From contig DATKFW010000108.1 of the NCBI GenBank assembly GCA_035511075.1, positions 1 to 64,000 of the forward strand: a stretch of 64,000 nt of DNA, written 5' to 3'. The stretch is from DATAUD01 sp035511075. Its GTDB lineage: Bacteria; Verrucomicrobiota; Verrucomicrobiia; Limisphaerales; Palsa-1400. The notes below the pieces were generated by a model. It was given only the letters and a program-made list of their open reading frames with translations, was not told where the DNA came from and did not search any database. Positions 33,530 to 40,435 of this stretch are shown one piece after another (positions within the stretch are counted from its first letter, which is position 1; every line of letters begins with the position of its first letter). A program made the position numbers and the translations under genes.

Positions 33530-35227
33530 CTAAGCATAGGTTCCCAGCACTTCATGGACGCCCTCGACGGCGGTGCCGCCTTCGCCGACGGCTGCCGCAC
33601 AGCGCTTGACCGAGCCGGAGCGCACGTCGCCTGCAGCAAAAATTCCCGGACGGCTGGTCTCCAGCGGGCTGGGCGAACGGCTCAGCCCTTTCCACGCGGG
33701 CGCGTTGGCTACCGCGCTGCCGGTTTTGATGAAGCCCTTGCCATCGCGCTCGATATCGGGTGGCAACCAGTCAGTGCAGGGCTTTGCGCCAATCATGGAG
33801 AAAATGGCCGAGACCTGGACGGTGCGCCGCTCATGAGTGCTGGTGTTCTCCAGTTCGGCGGCTTCAAGCGTCTTACTCCCCAGCATTCTTCTGATTTCCG
33901 TGGTCGCCAGAATCTCGATATTCTCCTTGGTTTCGACTCGCCGCGACAGGTAACTGGACATGCTTTTTGCCAATCCCTCGCTTCGGATGATCAGCAGGAC
34001 TTTTTCCGCGTGTTCGGAAAGGAACATCGCCGCCTGGCCTGCCGAGTTGCCCCCACCGGCGACAATCACCGTTGCGCCACGGCAAAGCTTGGCTTCCCGC
34101 CCTGTAGCCGCGTAATAAACGCCGCAGCCTTCAAACTCCTCCCGCCCCTCCGCCGACAACCGGCGATATTGGGCGCCGGTTGCGATGAGCACGCATTTGG
34201 CGCGGAGCATTGCGTCGGAGCCCTCGGCTTGCAGGCTGGCCCCGTACTCTCCTTCCGCAAAGGTCAGTGCAAGCGCCTGGGCCGGGGTGGCAAACCGCGC
34301 GCCGAACCGATACGCCTGAAGCTGTGCGTTGTAAGTGAGGTCCCCGCCCCGCACCCCGGTGGGGAAGCCGAAAAAGTTCTCGATTAGCGAAGAGGCTCCA
34401 GCCTGGCCACCCGGAGCATAGCTTTCCAGCACGATCGTCTTAAGCCCCTCCGATGCCGCATACACGGCGGCCGCCAAACCGGCTGGGCCCGCACCAACAA
34501 TGGCTAGGTCGCAGGTGATTTCGCCTTCGTCGTCGGTCGCCGCAGAGCGCAACAGCCCAGCGACACGCGCGACTTCGCGCAAGGAGGGATGCCGCAGGGG
34601 CATGCCGTGGGCCGTGATGAGCGCAGGCAAATCGTGACTGGCCAAATGAAGCCGCTCACACAAGGCCCGGCCGTGATCGCTTTGGAAGTCAATTAACCGG
34701 TGTGGAATATGATTCTTGTCGAGAAAATCGTCGAGTTGACGGCCCTCTCGCGAACCGTCCAGTGTGACGATGCGCAGTCCGGCAAACTCGCGGTCACGCT
34801 GGAGACGCTGCCGACGCATGATGAACGCGCGTACGATCAGCTCGCTCACTCCGGGCACTTCCGCCAGCGCCTGGCGGAGTTGCAGCGCCGGCACTTCCAG
34901 TATCTCGCTCTCTTCGACCGCGCCTCGAACAGTAACCAATGCTGCCGTCCCCATCAGCATCGCCACGTCGCCGACAAAATCCCGCGGTTGGGAGGTCGCC
35001 AGGATTTGCACCTGGCCATCGCGCGACTCGAAAACCTCCAGTGCGCCGCGCAAGACCACGGCCATCGGCATATCGCGCTGACCGGCTTTGTAAACCACCT
35101 CGCCCTGCCGCACAATACGGCGCTTGCCGAGCGGTTCGAGCAAGGCCAGTTGCCGGTCGTCGAGCTTGGGAAAGGCCACTCTCTCTGTCTCCCGGTAGAA
35201 TTTTTCGTCTTCGTCCGATTCGACCAT
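33530..35227 (-). CDS. cNMP-binding domain / thioredoxin-reductase-like flavoprotein
   Basis: The protein has 565 residues from ATG 35227; TTG at 35233 is an alternative. Residues about 25-145 form a cyclic-nucleotide-binding (CAP effector) domain (GEVVYKAGQRDMPMAVVLRGALEV, DFVGDVAMLMG). Residues about 150-225 form a thioredoxin/glutaredoxin-like segment (LDDFLDKNHIPHRLID). About 235-565 is a thioredoxin-reductase-like FAD/NAD(P) domain (DLAIVGAGPAGLAAAVYAASEGL, GGGNSAGQAA, GIFAAGDVRSGSVKR). The usual CxxC redox centre is absent: the region reads GCGVYYAATG with a single Cys. It is therefore unlikely to reduce thioredoxin in the classical way. A ligand-gated oxidoreductase or sensor is inferred. 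Confidence 0.88.
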   Translation of the reverse strand: MVESDEDEKFYRETERVAFPKLDDRQLALLEPLGKRRIVRQGEVVYKAGQRDMPMAVVLRGALEVFESRDGQVQILATSQPRDFVGDVAMLMGTAALVTVRGAVEESEILEVPALQLRQALAEVPGVSELIVRAFIMRRQRLQRDREFAGLRIVTLDGSREGRQLDDFLDKNHIPHRLIDFQSDHGRALCERLHLASHDLPALITAHGMPLRHPSLREVARVAGLLRSAATDDEGEITCDLAIVGAGPAGLAAAVYAASEGLKTIVLESYAPGGQAGASSLIENFFGFPTGVRGGDLTYNAQLQAYRFGARFATPAQALALTFAEGEYGASLQAEGSDAMLRAKCVLIATGAQYRRLSAEGREEFEGCGVYYAATGREAKLCRGATVIVAGGGNSAGQAAMFLSEHAEKVLLIIRSEGLAKSMSSYLSRRVETKENIEILATTEIRRMLGSKTLEAAELENTSTHERRTVQVSAIFSMIGAKPCTDWLPPDIERDGKGFIKTGSAVANAPAWKGLSRSPSPLETSRPGIFAAGDVRSGSVKRCAAAVGEGGTAVEGVHEVLGTYA

Positions 35228-35475
35228 AACCAACTTCGCTTTCTAATGCGGCGCCATATTCAATGCGGCCGTTGCGCGTTCCTGCTTCCTGAGGGAGCGC
35301 AAAGTCACCTTCGGCGGGATTCACGCTGGTGTCAACCTGGGACCGGCTTGCAAAGTCCCCCAGAAAAGCACGGCCAGGCTCTGATTCAACGATCAACCCT
35401 TCCCATTTCCCGGGTCGCTCCTGGAGCAATTGACGGTGGTATTGTAACCCTTTTTCGGAGCCAAGTGACGCAGGA

Positions 35476-35500
35476 TTGACGTGCCGTCAAAAGCTTGACG
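35476..35500. promoter_or_regulatory. Inverted repeat TTGACG-TGC-CGTCAA plus extra half-site
   Basis: A perfect 6-bp inverted repeat (35476-35490) is followed by another TTGACG (35495-35500). It lies about 110-150 bp upstream of the sigma54 promoter, the distance expected for enhancer-binding-protein sites. Which protein binds is not known. Confidence 0.45.
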
Positions 35501-35610
35501 CAATTCGCAGTGGTTGGATGATTTGGCTTGTTGGCCGGCGCCGGCATGTTACATCTGCTGTCTATTCAACCGCAATGCTTTCCGATAACAGGGTCGAAAA
35601 TTGTCCGAAG

Positions 35611-35627
35611 TTGGCGCGATCCATGCA
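35611..35627 (+). promoter_or_regulatory. Sigma54 (-24/-12) promoter candidate upstream of the formate dehydrogenase operon
   Basis: TTGGCGCGATCCATGCA matches the consensus TTGGCACGNNNNTTGCA at all but two fixed positions. The invariant GG (35613-35614) and GC (35625-35626) are correctly spaced. The predicted start of transcription is near 35638, three bases before the ATG at 35641. A sigma54 activator is encoded at 37650-39266. Confidence 0.65.
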
Positions 35628-35640
35628 GATACGGCAATAT

Positions 35641-36324
35641 ATGAATGTAATTGAAATGAATACGCTGGCTCCAAAGAGGGCCAGCACTTGTCCGGCCTTG
35701 GAGATTCGCTTTCACTTTGTGGATGGCTCCAAGGAAACGTTTATCCAAACCGATGTCAAGGCCGCGGAAGAAATCCGACATCAAATCAATCTTTCCAGCT
35801 TGTTTCATCAATCTCGGATCATCGTCGCGGATGATTATTCGAAATCCGTTTTTGTCTGCTCTGAAATCAATCGAATCGATTTTGTTTATGACTGTTCAGG
35901 CTTCTCCAGAATTCCTTCCGATCATGCTGACTTGGTGGAGTTGACAGAGGGGGAGTTCAATAGGCATGTCCCTCTGGATGAACCTGACCGTTTGGAGAGA
36001 CGCGTTCAGAGCCGACAGATTGGAGATCTACTGGTTTCATATCTCCACCTCAGAATGAGGGGCGGCAGCCATGTGTACGTCATGAACGAAGCGGTTATTA
36101 AACTGCCAGTCGACAGCCAGTCATTTATGCAACGCCTCCTTTCCAAGGGACTTTACGGCATACGCCTGCGTGAGGGAGGATACGGAGTGCTGAATCTGCA
36201 GAACCTCATTGGCTACACCGTTTACCCTGGCGTCCCCGAAGTCCCGGCCGACAGTTGGATGGCACAGCCAAAACGCGTTATGCAAGAGAGAAGAGAGCCG
36301 GACGGTTCCGGACAAAACAAGTGA
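35641..36324 (+). CDS. Protein of unknown function preceding formate dehydrogenase
   Basis: From the ATG at 35641 the protein has 227 residues; ATG 35656 is possible and would leave room for a leader. I do not recognise the family. It is soluble with no signal peptide. It has a beta-rich N-terminal part (IRFHFVDGSKETFIQTD, SRIIVADDYSKSVFVCSEINRIDFVYD), a charged middle (EPDRLERRVQSRQIGDLLVSYLHLRMRGGSHVYVMNEAVI) and a short C-terminal domain (GIRLREGGYGVLNLQNLIGYTVYPG). It lies between a sigma54 promoter and the formate dehydrogenase gene, which starts seven bases after its stop, so the two are probably co-transcribed. A regulatory or accessory role is only a guess. Confidence 0.7.
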   Translation: MNVIEMNTLAPKRASTCPALEIRFHFVDGSKETFIQTDVKAAEEIRHQINLSSLFHQSRIIVADDYSKSVFVCSEINRIDFVYDCSGFSRIPSDHADLVELTEGEFNRHVPLDEPDRLERRVQSRQIGDLLVSYLHLRMRGGSHVYVMNEAVIKLPVDSQSFMQRLLSKGLYGIRLREGGYGVLNLQNLIGYTVYPGVPEVPADSWMAQPKRVMQERREPDGSGQNK

Positions 36325-36331
36325 AACGAAA

Positions 36332-37561
36332 ATGACAAATATAAATCCAAACGAATGGCTTATGAAAACGATACCCGAAAGATCATCGTCCAAAGTGTTA
36401 TGCGTGCTCTATAAAGATCCCGTGAAAGGTTACCCGGCGTCGTACCCGCGGGATGAAATTCCAAAGCTCGAGCGCTATCCTGGCGGCCAGACATTGCCCA
36501 CGCCGGAGGCCATTGATTTTACGCCCGGCGAACTGCTCGGCAGCGTTTCCGGCGAACTCGGATTGAGGCGTTTTCTCGAAAGCAACGGCCACAGATTGGT
36601 TGTCACATCCGATAAAGACGGGGCAAACTCTGTCTTTGAAAAAGAGCTGCCGGATGCAGACGTTGTGATATCGCAGCCGTTCTGGCCGGCCTATTTGACG
36701 GCGGAACGAATCGCCAAAGCTCCCAAACTCAAGTTAGCCATCACCGCCGGCATCGGGTCAGACCATGTAGATCTCGAAGCCGCGATTGCACGAGGCATCA
36801 CGGTCGCCGAGGAAACCTACAGCAACAGCATCAGCGTCGCTGAGCACGCGGTGATGCAGATTCTGGCCCTGGTCCGCAATTACATCCCGTCGTATGAGTG
36901 GATCATCCAGAAAGGCTGGAACATTGCCGATTGTGTCGAGCGGGCCTACGACTTGGAAGGTATGCATGTTGGCACAGTCGCCAGCGGACGCATCGGCCTG
37001 GCGGTATTGAAACGCCTTAAGCCGTTCGACGTGAAGTTGCATTATTTCGACAAGCATCGTTTGCCGGAAAGCGTCGAAAAGGAACTCGGACTGACTTATC
37101 ACGACAATGTCGAGTCGCTTGTGGGGGTGTGCGACGTGGTTTCAATCCATTGCCCGCTCACTGCCGAGACGGAGAACCTGTTCAACGACGCGATGCTGGG
37201 CAAAATGAAACGTGGCTCCTACATCGTCAATACGGCTCGCGGCGCCATCTGTGACCGCGACGCGATCGTCCGCGCAGTTGAGAGCGGGCAGCTCGCCGGA
37301 TATGCCGGCGATGTGTGGTTTCCCCAACCTCCGCCAAAAGACCATCCTTGGCGGACGATGCCGCATCACGGCATGACACCTCATGTTTCGGGCACCAGCC
37401 TTTCCGCGCAAGCGCGTTATGCCGCCGGCGTACGGGAGATTCTGGAGTGCTGGTTTACCGGCCGGCCCATCCGCGATGAATACCTGATTGTCGATGGAGG
37501 GAAACTGGCAGGAACCGGCGCCCATTCCTACACGAGAGGCAAGCTTGCGTCCGCACGATAG
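36332..37561 (+). CDS. fdh: NAD-dependent formate dehydrogenase
   Basis: The protein has 409 residues (family about 400). It is a D-2-hydroxyacid-dehydrogenase-fold enzyme that oxidises formate to CO2 with NAD+ in the cytoplasm. FDH-specific motifs are GGQTLPTPEAIDFTPGELLG, LAITAGIGSDHVDL, EETYSNSISVAEHAVMQIL, KGWNIADCVERAYDLEG and HVSGTSLSAQARYAAG. Arg303 (NTARGA) and His351 (PHVSGTS) correspond to the catalytic Arg and His. Asp240 (YFDKHRLPESV) after the second strand indicates NAD+ rather than NADP+. The start at 36332 is just downstream of the preceding stop. It converges with the sigma54 activator gene. A link between formate and this regulatory block is inferred. Confidence 0.95.
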   Translation: MTNINPNEWLMKTIPERSSSKVLCVLYKDPVKGYPASYPRDEIPKLERYPGGQTLPTPEAIDFTPGELLGSVSGELGLRRFLESNGHRLVVTSDKDGANSVFEKELPDADVVISQPFWPAYLTAERIAKAPKLKLAITAGIGSDHVDLEAAIARGITVAEETYSNSISVAEHAVMQILALVRNYIPSYEWIIQKGWNIADCVERAYDLEGMHVGTVASGRIGLAVLKRLKPFDVKLHYFDKHRLPESVEKELGLTYHDNVESLVGVCDVVSIHCPLTAETENLFNDAMLGKMKRGSYIVNTARGAICDRDAIVRAVESGQLAGYAGDVWFPQPPPKDHPWRTMPHHGMTPHVSGTSLSAQARYAAGVREILECWFTGRPIRDEYLIVDGGKLAGTGAHSYTRGKLASAR

Positions 37562-37649
37562 CTTTGGTTCCGCAAGAAGCGGCTGAGGCGAAGGGTAACG
37601 CAATGTCTCCCAGCCCAATGCGACGAATTCATCGGTCCCCTTTGTGAAT

Positions 37650-39266
37650 TCACGCTTGGGCGCGGGAGATGCCAAGTCTTTTCATCTTGTAGAACAGCGT
37701 CGTGCGTTGCAACCCGAGTCTGGCGGCCGCGCCTTTGGATCCTCCGATGACCCAGTTGGCTTCGGCCAGCGCCTGAAGGATTTGTTCATGCTCGGCATCT
37801 TTCAAGGTCCTGATCTTGGGCTCGGCAGTTTGGACGCAAGCAGCCAGGCGGTCGGCAGGCTGCTTCAGCTCGCCCAAGGGAGGTTGCAGAACTTTCCCAG
37901 GCGAAAGAATGACGGATCTCTCGATGAAATTCTGCAATTCCCGCACATTGCCCGGCCAAGGGTAGTTGAGGAAATCCTGCATCGCCTCCTGAGCAATTCG
38001 CTCCACTCGCTTGTTCATGCGTTTAGCATAGAGACCCACAAAATGGCGCACGAGCAGTGCGATGTCCTCGCGACGCTCCCGCAGGGCCGGCAGGCGCACC
38101 GGGAATACGTTCAAACGATAATACAGATCACTTCTGAACTCTCGCTTCGCCGCCATCTGCGGCAGGTCGCGACTTGTCGCCGCCACCACGCGCACGTCCA
38201 CGCGCGTCGTCTGTGTGCTGCCTAGGCGTTCAAACTCTTGTTCCTGAAGCACCCGCAAGAGTTTGGGCTGCAACTCAAGCGGAATATCGCCGATTTCATC
38301 GAGGAAAATGGTGCCGCCGTGAGCGAGTTCGAAACGTCCAATCTTTCGCGCAATGGCGCCTGTGAATGCCCCCCGTTCATGGCCGAACAATTCACTCTCG
38401 AGCAGTCCCAAAGGAATCGCGGCGCAGTTAACCCTTACAAACGGACGGTTGCGTCGCGAACTACGGTTGTGGATGGCGCGAGCGACGAGTTCCTTGCCCG
38501 TCCCTGTTTCGCCCAGGATGAGAACGGTGGAATTAGTCGGAGCCACGATCTTCACTTGATCCAGGGCGGCCCGGAGGGAATCGCTGCGACCAATGATATC
38601 CTCAAACTTATCCTCAGACCGAACTTCTTCGTCAAGAGCTGACATTTCATCGTCGATCTCTTCATTACGCCTAAATTGCCCGCGCAAACCAGGAATGTTG
38701 CCGACAACGCCCGCGGTTTCCGTAAAACCCCGCTGCACGAATTGGAGATTGAACCGATGGAATGCATGCGATTTGACGCTCGCGAGTCCCAAAACGCCAA
38801 TTCGGCGTTCGGCGATCATTAAAGGGACTCCGCAAAACGACCTGATTCCACCTTGCAAGAGGAACCGGGCAAACTCCGGGAAACGCGTCTCGGCCTCTGT
38901 ATCGATCACAAGCGGTCGTTGATGATTCCAAACCCACCCCGCAATGGAGTCGTCCGTGGGAAATTCCATGCCGGCCCGGAGCTTGGCCGGAAGATCGACG
39001 GTCAGCACATGTACACGGATGGTCTCGCCTGTCGGTTCGTAGAGCCAAACGCATAAGGCTTGAACATCCGGCTGCGCTGGGAGGCGGACTGCCAATTCGT
39101 AAAGCAATCGCGGCAGGCCTCGGTCGATCGGCAACGCATCCTCTCTTTCACCATCCACGGCGTGGGCGCTGGCGGCAAAATCCGTTTCTCCCAGCGGCGG
39201 CCATTGTTGTCCACAGCTCATCTCTCTCGCAGGAGACGCGACTAATTCATCCATCGCGGTAGTCAT
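37650..39266 (-). CDS. GAF-domain sigma54-dependent activator (FhlA/NorR-like)
   Basis: The protein has 538 residues. An N-terminal GAF domain (about 45-200) is followed by an AAA+ domain (about 225-455) with Walker A GETGTGKE, the sigma54-contact loop GAFTGA at 299-304, Walker B GGTIFLDEIGD and WPGNVREL. A Fis-type helix-turn-helix (about 490-535, GSKGAAARLGLQRTTLFYKMKRLGI) ends it. AAAGGA precedes the ATG. Known: GAF-type activators such as FhlA (formate) or NorR (NO) bind a small ligand and drive sigma54 promoters. It is the last gene of the signalling operon, converges with formate dehydrogenase, and is the natural candidate to act on the two sigma54 promoters described here. The ligand is unknown. 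Confidence 0.93.
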   Translation of the reverse strand: MTTAMDELVASPAREMSCGQQWPPLGETDFAASAHAVDGEREDALPIDRGLPRLLYELAVRLPAQPDVQALCVWLYEPTGETIRVHVLTVDLPAKLRAGMEFPTDDSIAGWVWNHQRPLVIDTEAETRFPEFARFLLQGGIRSFCGVPLMIAERRIGVLGLASVKSHAFHRFNLQFVQRGFTETAGVVGNIPGLRGQFRRNEEIDDEMSALDEEVRSEDKFEDIIGRSDSLRAALDQVKIVAPTNSTVLILGETGTGKELVARAIHNRSSRRNRPFVRVNCAAIPLGLLESELFGHERGAFTGAIARKIGRFELAHGGTIFLDEIGDIPLELQPKLLRVLQEQEFERLGSTQTTRVDVRVVAATSRDLPQMAAKREFRSDLYYRLNVFPVRLPALRERREDIALLVRHFVGLYAKRMNKRVERIAQEAMQDFLNYPWPGNVRELQNFIERSVILSPGKVLQPPLGELKQPADRLAACVQTAEPKIRTLKDAEHEQILQALAEANWVIGGSKGAAARLGLQRTTLFYKMKRLGISRAQA

Positions 39267-39280
39267 AATTCCTTTCGTGA

Positions 39281-39676
39281 TTAATTTGTTGGACCCTCGA
39301 TTGCGGCACGAATGGCGTGCAGCAACACCTCTTTGCTGACAGGTTTGCGCAAGAAACTGGCCGCACCGGCTTGCAATCCCCGGCTTTCCTCTTCCTCGCT
39401 GGCTCGGGCGCTGAGGAAGATAATTGGAATCAGCCGGTCAATTTCAGCCAGACGGCACTGCAACTCCAAACCATTCATTCCCGGCATGCTGATGTCGAGC
39501 AGCAGACAGGCTGTTTCTGCCATTCTTCCCGATTCCAGGAATTCCCCAGCCGATGCGAAGGTCTCGGCCCGCAGGCCAGAGCAGCGGAGGAGCCGTTGAG
39601 TTGACCTTCTCACTGAAACGTCGTCGTCCACGATTGAAACGACCGGAGCTTCAGACATTTTGTTCATCGCATTCAT
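39281..39676 (-). CDS. Stand-alone response-regulator receiver domain
   Basis: The protein has 131 residues consisting of only a CheY-like fold: acidic pair VSIVDDDVSVRR, phosphorylated Asp61 in LLLDISMPGMNGLEL, then FLSARASEE and the conserved Lys in FLRKPV. There is no output domain. It ends 14 bases before the sigma54 activator start, so the two are coupled. It resembles the receiver of the FixJ-like protein upstream (both have RRST.RL.R..G and TFASAGEFL), which suggests gene duplication. It may act as a phosphate sink or as an adaptor for the sigma54 activator. Confidence 0.92.
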   Translation of the reverse strand: MNAMNKMSEAPVVSIVDDDVSVRRSTQRLLRCSGLRAETFASAGEFLESGRMAETACLLLDISMPGMNGLELQCRLAEIDRLIPIIFLSARASEEEESRGLQAGAASFLRKPVSKEVLLHAIRAAIEGPTN

Positions 39677-39808
39677 TTTTGCCTCTCAACCAAACCTTGC
39701 TGTCTCCCGACCAATTTTTGGTCATGCGTCACCGTAGCGGGATACGCGGAAGGATTCTACTGTATCTTGGAACAGGAGAGGTTCCTGTTCTTTGGGACAG
39801 GTATATTA
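39677..39808. promoter_or_regulatory. Intergenic region with two palindromes between regulator genes
   Basis: GACCAA-TTT-TTGGTC (39709-39723) and GAACAGGA-GAGGT-TCCTGTTC (39770-39790) are perfect inverted repeats in the only sizeable gap of the signalling operon. They may be operators for an internal promoter, or a transcription attenuator after the FixJ-like gene. No T-run supports a classical terminator. Confidence 0.45.
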
Positions 39809-40435
39809 TTATTGACGGCGTTTGGAAGCCCCAAGCTTCTCGACCATTCTGACGAGATCCGCGAGAGATTTTGCGTTCATCTTTTGCATGATGTGGGCGC
39901 GATGAAATTTGACCGTGCGCTCGGTGGTGGCAAGTTCGCCGGCGATCTGTTTATTCAGCATTCCGGCGGCAACCAGGGCCATGACTTCGCGCTCACGCGG
40001 GGTGAGTTGATCATGATGGTCGCGCACTTCTCCGATTTGGGATCGCTCTCGTGAGGCTGATCGGTCGCGCTCGATGGCGGCGCGGATGGCGTCCAACAGG
40101 CTTCGGCTGCGGAAGGGCTTGGTGAGGAATTCCACCGCTCCCGCCTTCATCGCGCGCACCGACATGGGTATATCGCCGTGTCCGGTAATGAAAATGATCG
40201 GAATGCGGATTCCAGATTGGTTCAACTCGTGTTGCAGATCCATGCCGTTGAATCCCGGCATGCGCACATCGAGCACCAGACAGGCCGGCCCTTCCGGCCG
40301 CGGACTCTTTAGAAATTCCCCCGCGGAAGCAAACGTTTGCACGTTGAACCCTGCTGATCGAACCAGACGCTCGGTGGAACGACGAACGGACAGATCGTCG
40401 TCAACGATAAATACGAGGGGTTCGATCTCGTTCAT
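39809..40435 (-). CDS. FixJ/NarL-family response regulator
   Basis: From ATG 40435 the protein has 208 residues. The receiver domain (about 1-125) has phosphorylated Asp56 in LVLDVRMPGFNGMDL, Lys in FLTKPF and ITGHGDIPMSVRAMK. The LuxR-type DNA-binding helix-turn-helix (about 140-200) has LTPREREVMALVAAGMLNKQIAGELATTERTVKFHRAHIMQKM. Its ATG overlaps the histidine kinase stop (ATGA), so it is the kinase's cognate partner. Known: FixJ-type regulators activate sigma70 promoters after phosphorylation by a PAS kinase. Confidence 0.95.
   Translation of the reverse strand: MNEIEPLVFIVDDDLSVRRSTERLVRSAGFNVQTFASAGEFLKSPRPEGPACLVLDVRMPGFNGMDLQHELNQSGIRIPIIFITGHGDIPMSVRAMKAGAVEFLTKPFRSRSLLDAIRAAIERDRSASRERSQIGEVRDHHDQLTPREREVMALVAAGMLNKQIAGELATTERTVKFHRAHIMQKMNAKSLADLVRMVEKLGASKRRQ

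Larger units (their letters stand above)
35228..35640. other. Divergent intergenic region with TTGACG repeats and a sigma54 promoter
   Basis: No gene is supported in these 413 bp. TTGACG occurs at 35430, 35476 and 35495. The copy at 35476-35481 pairs with CGTCAA (35485-35490) as a perfect inverted repeat with a 3-bp spacer. These could be upstream activator sites for the sigma54 promoter at 35611. Confidence 0.55.

Noticed and set aside
37600..37649. Inverted repeat GAATTCA...TGAATTC between convergent FDH and sigma54 activator genes
   Set aside because: The stem is AT-rich with a long spacer and no T-run, so it is not convincing as a terminator.
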